A model generated the notes under the pieces. The model worked only from the letters and a program-made list of their open reading frames with translations. It did no database searches and was not told the origin of the DNA. 62,803 nucleotides of DNA, taken from assembly GCF_003946405.1 (NCBI RefSeq), contig NZ_RHOG01000012.1, positions 1 to 62,803 on the forward strand, read 5' to 3'. The DNA is from Lacticaseibacillus yichunensis. Lineage in GTDB: Bacteria > Bacillota > Bacilli > Lactobacillales > Lactobacillaceae. The translations under genes and the position numbers were made by a program. This document shows, one piece after another, positions 51,063-60,828 of the stretch. Numbering within the stretch: position 1 is the stretch's first letter; each line of letters starts with the position of its first letter.

Positions 51063-52592
51063 GTGAAAGACGTTTGGCAGACATTTTTGGATCAGCGCGG
51101 GGCGCTTGTGCAGCAGCTCGGCCAACATATTGAACTCTCGCTGTTGGCGCTGTTGGTCGCGGTGGTCATCGCCGTGCCCCTGGCGATCTGGGCGCAGCCA
51201 CACAAGCGCGCGGCGAATTTTCTCCTGCAACTGACGGGCATCCTTCAGACGATTCCATCGCTGGCGGTGCTCGGGCTTCTGATTCCATTGGTGGGCATCG
51301 GCAACCCGCCGACCTTGATTGCGCTGGTGATCTACGCGCTCCTGCCGATTTTTCAAAATACTTATGTCGGCCTCGACGAGATCGATCCGGCGTACAAGGA
51401 GGCGGCCGAGGCGTTTGGCATGTCGCGCTGGCGCAAGCTCGTCAAAGTCGAACTGCCGCTTGCGATGCCTGTGATCATCGGCGGCATTCGGACCGCGATG
51501 GTGCTGATCATCGGCACCGCCACCTTGGGCGCGTTCATCGGCGCAGGCGGGCTGGGCACGATGATCATGACCGGCATCAACGCGAACATCCCCGCGATGA
51601 CATTCATCGGAGCGCTGGCCGCAGCCTTGTTGGCACTGGCTTTTTCGGCAGGCCTGAGTGTCTTGCAAAAATTGCGGTGGCGGCAAGTCCTTCTTGTGCT
51701 CGGCGTGGTGGTCGTCGGGTTTGGCGGCTATGGCGTGTACCAGGCGGTGGCCGCGCCCAAGGATGAGATCGTCATCGCAGGTAAAATGGGCAGCGAGCCC
51801 AGCGTTTTGATCAATATGTACAAACTCCTGATTCAGCAGGCGGACCCGAGTGTTCAGGTGACGCTCAAGCCGAATTTTGGCCAGACAAGTTTCCTTTATA
51901 GCGCGGTGCAAAACGACAAGATCGACCTGTATCCGGAATTCACCGGGACGGTCGTGACCAGCCTCGTCAAGCCCAGAAAGGCGCAAAACGCGGCGATTGC
52001 GGCGGGCAACGATTCCTATCCGATTGCCAAAAGCCTTCTGAATAAAGAGGGACTGACGCTGCTAACGCCGATGAAATACAACAATACTTATGCGGTGGTG
52101 GTCACGCAGGCGTTCGCCAAGGCGCACAACATCAAGACGATCTCCGACCTCGCGCGTGAACGCGGGCTGATCGCGGGCTTTGATGTTGAGTTCAACAATC
52201 GCCAAGATGGGTACAAGGGATTACAAAAGTTATACGGGCTTTCGCTCAACGTGAAGACCATGTCCCCGGACCTGCGCTATTCGGTCATTCACAGTGGCAA
52301 GATTCAGGTCACGGATGGGTATTCGACCGATTCGCAGATTCGCCAATACAAGCTGCTCGCCCTGCAAGATGACAAGAAGCTGTTTCCAATCTACCAAGGG
52401 GCGCCCTTGATGAAGGCGAGTTTTGCGGCGAAACACCCGGCGCTGGTCAAGGCGCTGAACAAGCTGGGCGGCCAGATCACGGAGACCCAGATGCAGGAAA
52501 TGAATTATGAAGTGAACGTGCAGAAACGCTCGGCGGCCTCGGTCGCGAAAGCATTTTTGCTGAAGCAAGGCTTGTTGAAGGAGGCCAAGTGA
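51063..52592 (+). CDS. Osmoprotectant ABC transporter, permease fused to substrate-binding domain
   Basis: The protein has 509 residues. Residues 1-210 form an OpuC/ProW-type permease with the ATPase-contacting segment EAAEAFGMSRWRKLVKVELP, and residues 230-509 form an extracellular OpuAC/QAT-type substrate-binding domain (IVIAGKMGSEPSVLINMYKLL). Such fusions import glycine betaine, carnitine or choline as compatible solutes. The start is GTG at 51063 behind GGAGGCGGACAC. It overlaps the ATPase gene, forming an operon with it. Confidence 0.92.
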   Translation: MKDVWQTFLDQRGALVQQLGQHIELSLLALLVAVVIAVPLAIWAQPHKRAANFLLQLTGILQTIPSLAVLGLLIPLVGIGNPPTLIALVIYALLPIFQNTYVGLDEIDPAYKEAAEAFGMSRWRKLVKVELPLAMPVIIGGIRTAMVLIIGTATLGAFIGAGGLGTMIMTGINANIPAMTFIGALAAALLALAFSAGLSVLQKLRWRQVLLVLGVVVVGFGGYGVYQAVAAPKDEIVIAGKMGSEPSVLINMYKLLIQQADPSVQVTLKPNFGQTSFLYSAVQNDKIDLYPEFTGTVVTSLVKPRKAQNAAIAAGNDSYPIAKSLLNKEGLTLLTPMKYNNTYAVVVTQAFAKAHNIKTISDLARERGLIAGFDVEFNNRQDGYKGLQKLYGLSLNVKTMSPDLRYSVIHSGKIQVTDGYSTDSQIRQYKLLALQDDKKLFPIYQGAPLMKASFAAKHPALVKALNKLGGQITETQMQEMNYEVNVQKRSAASVAKAFLLKQGLLKEAK

Positions 52593-53605
52593 TGGGTGAG
52601 ATGATCGAATTTTCCCATGTGACCAAGCAATTCGCCGACAACACCGCGGTGGCGGACCTCAACTTGGCCATTCGCGCGGGCGAATTGTTCGTGCTGGTCG
52701 GCACCTCTGGCTCGGGCAAAACAACGACGCTGAAGATGATCAACCGCCTCGTTGCCCCGACCAGCGGGACCATCACCTTCGACGGCAAGGGGCTCAACGC
52801 GTTCAACTTACGCCGGCTGCGCTGGGACATCGGCTATGTCCTCCAGCAGATCGCGCTTTTTCCCACCATGACTGTCGGGCAGAACATCGCGCTGATTCCC
52901 GAGATGAAAAAATGGCCGCGGACAAAAGTTAAACAGGCCGTCGATGAGGGTCTGCGTTCGGTGGGCCTCGATCCAAAAACCTACCGCGACCGGCTGCCAA
53001 GCGAATTGTCAGGCGGCGAACAACAGCGCATCGGTATTTTGCGCGCGTTGGTCGCACGGCCGCCGGTGATCTTGATGGACGAGCCATTTTCCGCGCTGGA
53101 TCCGCTGTCGCGCACCCAGCTGCAAGATCTGGTGCTCGAGCTTCACGCCCGGCTGGGGATGACGATCGTGTTCGTCACCCACGATATGAACGAAGCCATG
53201 CGCCTGGGCGATCGCATCGCCGTCATGAAGGAGGGCCATCTCCTGCAAGTCGGGACGCCGACGGAAATTGCCGAGGCACCCGCGAATACGTTTGTCGCCG
53301 ACTTTTTCGCCTCGGCGCAACGCTCCCCGCTCAGCGTGGCCGTCGCGAGCTTGGCGCCGTATGGAACGGCGGTGGGGCGCGGGGAAGAAGCGGGGGCCGC
53401 ATCAGGCGAAAGCGACCTACAAAGCGCACCCGGCCTCTCGACCGGTGCGCCTGTCGTTTCCGGCCAAACGACGCTTAGCGAGCTGCTGCCCGAGCTCGCC
53501 GAGTCAAATCACGTGACAGTGAAGGCCCAAGAAGGTAATTTTGACTTGAGCGCAAGTGCGGTCCTGCGATATCTTGCGGACAACGAGAAGGAGCAATCAA
53601 AATGA
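52592..53605 (+). CDS. Osmoprotectant ABC transporter ATP-binding protein
   Basis: The protein has 337 residues. Walker A GTSGSGKTT, signature LSGGEQQRIGILRAL and Walker B VILMDEPFSALDP are intact, as in OpuCA/BusAA. The C-terminal 80 residues, where these ATPases usually carry paired CBS domains, look shortened and partly low-complexity (EEAGAASGESD). The start ATG at 52592 is 7 bp behind GGAGG and overlaps the previous stop. It overlaps the following reductase gene by 4 bp. Confidence 0.93.
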   Translation: MGEMIEFSHVTKQFADNTAVADLNLAIRAGELFVLVGTSGSGKTTTLKMINRLVAPTSGTITFDGKGLNAFNLRRLRWDIGYVLQQIALFPTMTVGQNIALIPEMKKWPRTKVKQAVDEGLRSVGLDPKTYRDRLPSELSGGEQQRIGILRALVARPPVILMDEPFSALDPLSRTQLQDLVLELHARLGMTIVFVTHDMNEAMRLGDRIAVMKEGHLLQVGTPTEIAEAPANTFVADFFASAQRSPLSVAVASLAPYGTAVGRGEEAGAASGESDLQSAPGLSTGAPVVSGQTTLSELLPELAESNHVTVKAQEGNFDLSASAVLRYLADNEKEQSK

Positions 53606-54924
53606 AACAATACGACGTGATCGTGATCGGCGCCGGCCCTGGTGGCCTGGCCGCCGCGTACCAGTTGGCCGACAGCAAAAAGGTGCTGGTGGTCGAGCGT
53701 GATCTGTGGGGCGGGACGTGTCCCAATGTCGGCTGCGACCCCAAGAAGATGCTGTATTCCGCCGTTCAGGCCAAGGATCAAGCCGGCCGCATGACGCGCG
53801 CGGGGCTGGAAGGCATTCCGGACATCAACTGGCCAAACCTGATGGCCTTTAAGCGTGGCTATACCGACACCGTGCCGAGCGGGACGTTGGCCGGTTTGAA
53901 AAGTGCGGGGATCGACGCCGTTCACGGGGCGGCCCGCTTCCTGGACCCGCGCACCGTGGCCGTCGCCGGTGAGACCTACCGCGCGACCAATTTTGTCATC
54001 GCCACGGGCCAAGCACCAGCGCTGCCGAAAATTCCGGGTGCCTCGCTTCTGAAAACTAGCAGTGATTTTCTCAACCTCGATCAGCTGCCCATGACCCTCG
54101 CATTTATCGGCGCTGGGTACGTCGCACTTGAGCTTGCGAACATCGCCGCGGCGGCTGGCGCGACCGTTCATCTCATCAATCACAGTGCCCGCGCGCTTCG
54201 TAGTTTTCCCGAGGACGCCGTGGCGCAGCTGCTGGCCGCGATGAAGGACCGGCGCATTATTTTCCATGACAACGTGGCCCTGACCGGCGTCATCTCAAGC
54301 CCCCGCGGCGTGATTCTGCAGGCAGCCGATTTTTCCCTCGAAGTCCAAGCCGCCTTTTCCGCCGTGGGCCGCGTGCCCGCTGTGGCGCTGGGTCTCGGCG
54401 ACGCTGGCATCCAAGTCGGCGCCCGCGGCATCCATGTGGACGACCACCTGCGCACCACCAACCCGCACATTTTTGCCCTAGGGGACGTGATCGCGAAAAC
54501 ACAGCCGAAACTCACCCCAGTGGCGAGCTTTGAAGGCCGCTACGTCGGTGCCACCATTCTGGCCGACCGCGGCCCCATTGCGTACCCGGCCCAGCCCGTG
54601 GTCGTCTATGGCACCACCGAGCTTGCCCAGGTTGGCATCTCGCTGACCGACGCCGAAGCCGCCCCGGACCGCTACACCATCAACACCCAAGACGTCTCCC
54701 GCTGGTACACTTACAACCGCCTGAAAGACGACAGCGCCACCGTGACCGTCATCACCGACAAAGCAAGCGGCGAGATCGCAGGCGCCATTGTCGTCTCAAC
54801 CATCGCAGAAGAACTCATCAACTACCTGACCCTCCTAATGGACACCCACGTCCCAGGAAAAGTAGCCGCCAAACTCATCTACGCCTACCCAACCCCGGCA
54901 AGCTATCTGCAGTATTTGGTGTAA
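53602..54924 (+). CDS. FAD-dependent pyridine nucleotide-disulfide oxidoreductase
   Basis: The protein has 440 residues, of the glutathione/mercuric reductase class. FAD binding is by VIVIGAGPGGLAAAY, the redox-active cysteines lie in GGTCPNVGCDPKK, and NADPH binding is by LAFIGAGYVALELAN. In this class the dimer partner normally supplies a catalytic His-Glu pair in an HPT...E motif near the C-terminus; here the place reads YAYPTPASY, so the base histidine seems replaced. It is translationally coupled to the osmoprotectant transporter operon. Confidence 0.87.
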   Translation: MKQYDVIVIGAGPGGLAAAYQLADSKKVLVVERDLWGGTCPNVGCDPKKMLYSAVQAKDQAGRMTRAGLEGIPDINWPNLMAFKRGYTDTVPSGTLAGLKSAGIDAVHGAARFLDPRTVAVAGETYRATNFVIATGQAPALPKIPGASLLKTSSDFLNLDQLPMTLAFIGAGYVALELANIAAAAGATVHLINHSARALRSFPEDAVAQLLAAMKDRRIIFHDNVALTGVISSPRGVILQAADFSLEVQAAFSAVGRVPAVALGLGDAGIQVGARGIHVDDHLRTTNPHIFALGDVIAKTQPKLTPVASFEGRYVGATILADRGPIAYPAQPVVVYGTTELAQVGISLTDAEAAPDRYTINTQDVSRWYTYNRLKDDSATVTVITDKASGEIAGAIVVSTIAEELINYLTLLMDTHVPGKVAAKLIYAYPTPASYLQYLV

Positions 54925-55064
54925 TTAGTTGCAGGCAGAATCGGGTTGGTAAGATCGTGGAAGCGGGCGACGCGGTTAGCCCCCAAATAAACGCCCGCGG
55001 ACAGTGCAGGGCAGAATGGGCAATCTAGCTGCATAATGATACGCTCAGGCGGCAACCGTGACGT

Positions 55065-55129
55065 GCAAGTGCGAAGCGCAAGTGCGGAGTGCAAGTGCGG
55101 AGTGCAAGTGCGAAGTGCAAGTGCGAAGT
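55065..55129 (+). repeat. 13-bp tandem repeat, five units
   Basis: Five uninterrupted units of GCAAGTGCGRAGT (first unit ends in C) start at 55065, 55078, 55091, 55104 and 55117. They differ only at one A/G position and the last base of unit 1. Confidence 0.9.
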
Positions 55130-55170
55130 ACGAAGGAGATTCAAACCAATAACGGCAGTGCTGGATATGA

Positions 55171-55365
55171 GGACGGGCGCCGGGCAGAAATGGCTCGCTT
55201 CGCATGTCTGGGCGTAAGGCATAAATGCCTAACGCCCAGAGCAAGCCCCCTCGTCGTTGTTAGCGGCAAAGCCGCTTACAACGAAAGCAAGCTTTGAGAC
55301 CACGATTTCTGCGGGCTCAAAGTTGCTTGGGAGCGTTCCAGCCAATTTCTGCCCGGCACCCGCCC
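55171..55365 (+). repeat. Dispersed terminal-inverted-repeat element, copy 2
   Basis: This 195-bp copy is inverted relative to copy 1 (14939-15086). Terminal repeats run from GGACGGGCGCCGGGCAGAAA to CAATTTCTGCCCGGCACCCG. Hairpins: CGTTGTTAGCGGC/GCCGCTTACAACG (55255-55283) and CTTTGAGACC/GGGCTCAAAG (55292-55322). An extra perfect hairpin, TCTGGGCGTAAGGCAT with its complement (55207-55240), is absent from copy 1. Paired bases in the arms change together between copies. Confidence 0.82.
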
Positions 55366-55440
55366 GGGGGGAGACCATGTGCGACCCGCCAACCGTTTTT
55401 TCCTTATTTGCAGATACTCGCCTGAGCGCTGATACGACAC

Positions 55441-55469
55441 TTGCAATCGCACCCACAGTTGATTAGACT
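55441..55469 (+). promoter_or_regulatory. Promoter of the trpS leader
   Basis: TTGCAA (55441-55446) and TAGACT (55464-55469) are separated by 17 bp. Confidence 0.7.
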
Positions 55470-55475
55470 TTCAGT

Positions 55476-55680
55476 AGAAGCGATGCGCGTGATGAGTAAC
55501 CGCCCCTGTGGCGTTCAGGAAGCTGCCTGCACTGAAACGGCAGCCGCCTGGTGCGGTGAATTGGCTCACGCAAGCGGATAAGGTGGGTGCGCCGTAAGCC
55601 AAAAGTGGCCGCGATCGTGGCAAATTAGGTGGTACCGCGCATGAGCCGTCCTATGTCTTTGACATGGGGCGGCCTTTTTT
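55476..55680 (+). promoter_or_regulatory. T-box leader specific for tryptophan tRNA
   Basis: The leader has stem I beginning near GATGAGTAACCG, a specifier loop GTGAATTGGCTCAC with codon TGG (Trp) at 55562-55564, the T-box sequence AGGTGGTACCGCG (55627-55639), and a terminator stem GCCG...TATGTC/GACAT...CGGC with T run (55645-55680). Uncharged tRNA-Trp should stabilise the antiterminator and allow trpS transcription. Confidence 0.93.
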
Positions 55681-55718
55681 GCGAGGGCGACCCTTCCGCA
55701 CCGAGACCAGCCACGTAG

Positions 55719-56786
<1,068 letters not shown>

Positions 56787-56841
56787 ATCATTTAGCTAAA
56801 ATTATCATTCGTAAGACTGAGGTCGCAGCCGGGGCTCATGG

Positions 56842-56875
56842 TAAAATATACGTATTCAGAATGGAGTGAATACGT
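56842..56875 (+). promoter_or_regulatory. Promoter and palindrome over the lemA ribosome binding site
   Basis: An extended -10 box TGGTAAAAT ends at 56847. Arms ACGTATTC (56850-56857) and GAATACGT (56868-56875) flank AGAATGGAGT, which includes the Shine-Dalgarno sequence; the ATG lies 3 bp later. It could be an operator or an RNA hairpin controlling translation. Confidence 0.5.
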
Positions 56876-56878
56876 TAT

Positions 56879-57469
56879 ATGAATACCATGAAAAAGTTGA
56901 GCCCGACTGCGATCACGGCCATCATCATCGGCGTTGTCGCCGTGATCGTCGCAATCTTCAGCATCTCCACTTATAACGACTTGGCCAAACAGGACCAGGC
57001 CGTCAAAGCTAAGTGGAGTCAGGTCGAGAACGTGATGCAGCGACGCGCCGATTTGATTCCTAATCTCACCGCGGCCGTAAAGGGCTCCATGAGCCATGAG
57101 ACAAAGATCTTTGATGATATTGCGAAAGCTCGCCAAAATTATTACAATGCTGATTCCACAACGGCCAAGGCCAGCGCGGACAACGAAGTCAACAAATCCG
57201 TCGGCACCTTGCTCAATGTGATCTCTGAGAGCTATCCGACTCTCGCCTCCAATGACAACGTGAAGACCTTGATGACCCAACTTGAAGGTAGCGAAAATCG
57301 GATTTCCGTTGAACGAAAACGTTATATCGAGGCGGTTCAGGATTATAATTCAAGCTTGGTCACTTTCCCGCGGAATTTGTTTGCTAATCTGATGGGGCTC
57401 AAAGAGAAACCGGAATTCAAGGCCGACCCAGAGGCATATAACGTGCCGAAAGTGGACCTATCTGAGTGA
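56879..57469 (+). CDS. LemA-family membrane protein
   Basis: The protein has 196 residues. It has one N-terminal membrane helix (about 10-30) and the LemA motif YNDLAKQDQAVKAKWSQVEN followed by QRRADLIPNL; the rest is a helical bundle. The function of LemA proteins is not firmly known; they are often paired with TPM-domain proteins, as here, and linked to envelope stress. The stop overlaps the next start (TGATG). Confidence 0.92.
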   Translation: MNTMKKLSPTAITAIIIGVVAVIVAIFSISTYNDLAKQDQAVKAKWSQVENVMQRRADLIPNLTAAVKGSMSHETKIFDDIAKARQNYYNADSTTAKASADNEVNKSVGTLLNVISESYPTLASNDNVKTLMTQLEGSENRISVERKRYIEAVQDYNSSLVTFPRNLFANLMGLKEKPEFKADPEAYNVPKVDLSE

Positions 57470-58422
57470 TGAAAGTAGGGATGGGGATGCACAAACGCAG
57501 ATGGGGCTGGCTGGTCGCATTGATCGGCGTGATCGCGCTTTTGTTTGCGGCGACACCGGTCCATGCCGCCAGCAACCTCCCCGCTGACCCGCAAGATCAC
57601 GCCTATTACGACGGCATCAACTTGCTTGACAGCCAAACGCGCCAGCTGATCGACCAGAAAAACAGTTTTTACAATGAGCAAAGCGAACGGCCGCAGATCA
57701 AGGTGGCCGCCATCAAATCGACAGACGGCGAAGCGCTTGGCGAATACGCCCCGGATCTGTTTGAAAAATGGGGCATCGGGAAAAAGGGTGAGGACAACGG
57801 TGTCCTGATTCTGTACGCCGACAATGACGGCAAGCAGAACATGCGCATCGAAGTCGGTTACGGCCTGGAAGGGGAGCTGACCGACGCGCTGTCCGGCCAG
57901 ATCCTCAACCAAAATCTCGACGACATCAAGTCCTCCGACAAGGCCGACGTCAACAAGGCGATTCGCAATGTCTTCAACGCGGTCGCGACGGTCATTGACA
58001 AAAAATACGATTATCCAAAAGATGATAATACCGTCAGCGATGACACCATGAGCGATTATGAAGAAACCAATGACGAGCCGTTCGGAGATTACGATGATGA
58101 TGATTCAAGCAATGGTATTTTTACCATGGTGCTTGTGATCTTCCTGGTCGTGATCATCATTATCTCCATCTTTGGCGGCGGTGGTCCGCGTGGTGGCGGA
58201 CGCCGGCGCGGCGGAAATTGGTGGCTGTTGTGGCTGCTTTCGGATCTCCTGAGTAGCGGCAGTCGGTATGGCCGCTATGGACGCGGCGGCCGTGGCGGTT
58301 TCGGCGGCGGTGGGGGCTTTGGCTCCGGCGGCGGTTTTGGCGGCGGTGGATTCGGCGGCGGAGGAGGTGGCGGCTTCGGCGGCGGGGGCGGTGCCTCCGG
58401 TGGTGGTGGCGCCGATGTCTGA
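57469..58422 (+). CDS. TPM-domain protein (YgcG-like) with glycine-rich tail
   Basis: The protein has 317 residues. A signal peptide (cleaved near TPVHAAS) is followed by a TPM domain (about 40-170: LTDALSGQ, VGYGLEGEL), an acidic linker (DDDD), one membrane helix near residue 225, and a tail of Gly, Phe and Arg repeats (GGFGGGG). Residues 1-6 may not be translated: ATG at 57469 overlaps the lemA stop, and ATG at 57487 is also well placed. It should act at the membrane with LemA. Confidence 0.9.
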   Translation: MKVGMGMHKRRWGWLVALIGVIALLFAATPVHAASNLPADPQDHAYYDGINLLDSQTRQLIDQKNSFYNEQSERPQIKVAAIKSTDGEALGEYAPDLFEKWGIGKKGEDNGVLILYADNDGKQNMRIEVGYGLEGELTDALSGQILNQNLDDIKSSDKADVNKAIRNVFNAVATVIDKKYDYPKDDNTVSDDTMSDYEETNDEPFGDYDDDDSSNGIFTMVLVIFLVVIIIISIFGGGGPRGGGRRRGGNWWLLWLLSDLLSSGSRYGRYGRGGRGGFGGGGGFGSGGGFGGGGFGGGGGGGFGGGGGASGGGGADV

Positions 58423-58484
58423 CCGAGGACGCATCGGATGCCTGACCCAAGACGCAGACCGCGGAATTGAATAGTGACGCAACG

Positions 58485-58528
58485 AACCGGATCAACGCGC
58501 AATGCAGGGCGTTGGCCGGTTTTTGTTT
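58485..58528 (+). terminator. Terminator of the lemA operon
   Basis: AACCGG and CCGGTT enclose CAACGC/GCGTTG and are followed by TTTTTGTTTT. Confidence 0.8.
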
Positions 58529-58709
58529 TGCCCGGGGACTGGTCAAGCGGTTGAGCGGGTAGACCAGTTGCTGGTGGGCGTGCGCTGATTTTCTTTACAG
58601 TTTGTCAACATCATGCGGCCAGACAGTGGGAAGCGGTCCCAAAGTGTGATACAGTATTTCAGATATGGACGGTCGCAGGCGCGGCCGTCACGCGAGAGGA
58701 GGCTGCGCG

Positions 58710-60089
58710 TTGCACACGCTGACCAAGGGCAATCCCCTGAAACTTGTTTTCTTCTTTACCATTCCACTTCTGATCGGGAATGTCTTCCAGCAACTATACA
58801 GCTTCATGGATACGCTGATTGTTGGGCGGACCATCGGCAAGGCAGCGCTGGCCGCTGTCGGTGCGACGGGCAGTATCAACTTTTTGATCATTGGGTTTGC
58901 GCAGGGCACCACGGCTGGTCTGTCGATTCTGACCGCCCAGGCTTATGGTGCGCGGGATTATCAAAAGCTGCGCCGGTCCTTTGGCGCCAGCATCTGGATC
59001 TCCCTGGCGATGACCATCGTGCTGACCGCGCTGTCGGTCACCTTCACCCGGCCGATGCTGGAGCTGATGCAGACGCCGCCGGAGATCATCAACGATTCCG
59101 TCTCGTTCATCCGGATTATTTTCATGGGCATCGCGGCCTCGATGGCGTTCAACCTGCTCTCAAATATGATGCGCGCGCTGGGCGACTCACGCACGCCATT
59201 GATATTTCTAGTCATCGCAACGATCATCAATATTATTTTGGAATTGATCTTCATCCTCGGCCTAAACTGGGGCGTGGCCGGCGCCGGTATCGCGACGGTC
59301 AGCGCTCAGGTCATCTCGGCGCTGCTTTGCTGGTTTTATATTCGCAAGCATATTCCGCTTCTCGTGATTCGAAAAGAGGATCTGAAATTTGATTGGGCGA
59401 ATATTCGCCACCACATCGCAGTCGGCCTGCCAATGGGCTTTTCCATGTCCATCATCGCGATTGGCTCCGTGATTTTGCAGGTCATGCTCAACACCTTGGG
59501 CACCGATGCCGTTGCGGCTTACACCGCGGCCGGCCGAATCGACCAGCTCGCGACACTGCCGGCCTCCTCATTTGGCGTGACGATGGCGACCTTTGCCGCC
59601 CAGAACCTCGGCGCTAAGGAGTACGGCCGCATTCGCAAAGGCGTGCATCAGACCCTGATCCTGAACGTGGCGATCTCCGCCGTGCTCGGGGCGTTGATCA
59701 TCATCTTTTCAAAGCCGCTGGTCAACCTGTTCCTCGGCCCGAACCAGCCGCACGTCACTGCGCTGGCCCAGATCTACTTCAAATACAACGCCAGCATGTA
59801 TTGGCTCCTCGCAATTCTGTTCACAATGCGTAATCTGCTTCAGGGCCTCGGCCACACCTTGGTCCCGACCGTCGCTGGCTTCTTCGAACTGATGATGCGC
59901 TCCTTTGCTGGCCTGTTCCTCGTGTCGCGTCTGGGCTTCACCGGCGCGTCCATGGCCAACCCGCTCGCGTGGATCGGCTCCGTCTTTGTGCTCGTCAACG
60001 TCTACTTCCGTACCATGAAGCACATTCGCCAGAAACAGGATGAACAAGCCGGAAAGCTGCAGGAGGTGCCAAACGATGACCAAGGATAA
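58710..60089 (+). CDS. MATE-family multidrug efflux protein
   Basis: The protein has 459 residues and 12 membrane helices in two homologous MatE halves (first with FQQLYSFMDTLIVGRTIG, second with LPMGFSMSIIAIGSVILQ). It exports cationic drugs or metabolites using sodium or proton gradients. The start is TTG at 58710, 7 bp behind AGGAGG; the upstream in-frame extension is not hydrophobic and has no ribosome binding site. The end overlaps the signal peptidase gene by 14 bp. Confidence 0.92.
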   Translation: MHTLTKGNPLKLVFFFTIPLLIGNVFQQLYSFMDTLIVGRTIGKAALAAVGATGSINFLIIGFAQGTTAGLSILTAQAYGARDYQKLRRSFGASIWISLAMTIVLTALSVTFTRPMLELMQTPPEIINDSVSFIRIIFMGIAASMAFNLLSNMMRALGDSRTPLIFLVIATIINIILELIFILGLNWGVAGAGIATVSAQVISALLCWFYIRKHIPLLVIRKEDLKFDWANIRHHIAVGLPMGFSMSIIAIGSVILQVMLNTLGTDAVAAYTAAGRIDQLATLPASSFGVTMATFAAQNLGAKEYGRIRKGVHQTLILNVAISAVLGALIIIFSKPLVNLFLGPNQPHVTALAQIYFKYNASMYWLLAILFTMRNLLQGLGHTLVPTVAGFFELMMRSFAGLFLVSRLGFTGASMANPLAWIGSVFVLVNVYFRTMKHIRQKQDEQAGKLQEVPNDDQG

Positions 60090-60828
60090 ACATTCGGCCG
60101 AGCCTGCCAAAAACTTCGAGCCAACTAAGGGAAAACACGGCGCCCTAGCACCCACCGACGCCGCCCAAACGGCATCACTGAATCAAGCGGCCACTGCGGA
60201 GAGTGTCCCAAGCGGCCACCATGCCGCCGCGCCGTCTGGATCCGCTAAAAAAGGCGGCGGCCTCCGCGACCTCTTCAAGTGGGTCGGCATCACCATTGTG
60301 TTTGTCGCCATCGCCGTGTTGGGGGTGCAATATTTGACAACTGAAGTGATCGGCAACGACACCGTGGTCGGGACCTCGATGAACCCGACCCTGGCCCCCG
60401 ACGACAAGGTGATCACCTTGCGCCACAAAAAGATCACCCGCAACGCAATCGTCGTTCTGGACGCCCCGGATGAACCGGGCAGCTATTACATCAAGCGGGT
60501 GATTGGCTTGCCGGGGGAGACTGTCGAAGTCAAAGACGAAAAACTCTACATCAACGGCAAGGAAGTCGCCCAGCCCTATCTCAACGATGCCTTTATGCGC
60601 CAGGCGGTCAAAGCCTGGCAGACGACGCACGACACGGTTGGCCAAGGCGTTAGCTTCACCGACAACTTCAAGCTGAAAGAAAAGGTGCCGGCCGGCCGCT
60701 ATTTTGTGCTCGGCGATGATCGGCGCGTGTCCCACGACAGCCGCGACTTCGGCTTCGTCAAGAAAAGCGCGATTCGCGGCGTGGTGGCCTTGCGCTACTG
60801 GCCGCTGAATCACATGAAGTTCTTCTGA
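60076..60828 (+). CDS. lepB: Type I signal peptidase with long cytoplasmic N-terminus
   Basis: The protein has 250 residues. An unusual 65-residue hydrophilic N-terminus rich in Ala, Thr and Lys precedes the single membrane helix (about 68-90). The catalytic Ser is in VVGTSMNPTL, the Lys in YYIKRVIGLPGE, and the conserved LGDDRRVSHDSRDFG box is intact. It removes signal peptides from secreted proteins. ATG at 60076 follows CAGGAGGTGCCAAACG and overlaps the MATE gene. Confidence 0.94.
   Translation: MTKDKHSAEPAKNFEPTKGKHGALAPTDAAQTASLNQAATAESVPSGHHAAAPSGSAKKGGGLRDLFKWVGITIVFVAIAVLGVQYLTTEVIGNDTVVGTSMNPTLAPDDKVITLRHKKITRNAIVVLDAPDEPGSYYIKRVIGLPGETVEVKDEKLYINGKEVAQPYLNDAFMRQAVKAWQTTHDTVGQGVSFTDNFKLKEKVPAGRYFVLGDDRRVSHDSRDFGFVKKSAIRGVVALRYWPLNHMKFF

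Larger units (their letters stand above)
54925..55440. other. Long intergenic region with repeats before the trpS leader
   Basis: No gene was found. The region holds an inverted repeat GCGGGCG/CGCCCGC (54963-54998), a 13-bp tandem repeat (55065-55129) and the second copy of the dispersed element (55171-55365). Small ORFs here run through repeats and are not accepted. Confidence 0.55.

Noticed and set aside
54963-54998. Terminator behind the disulfide reductase gene
   Set aside because: GCGGGCG/CGCCCGC pair, but the loop is long and no T run follows on either strand.
55058-55466. Small ORFs on both strands before trpS
   Set aside because: They are made of the 13-bp tandem repeat and the dispersed palindromic element, so they reflect repeats and not genes.
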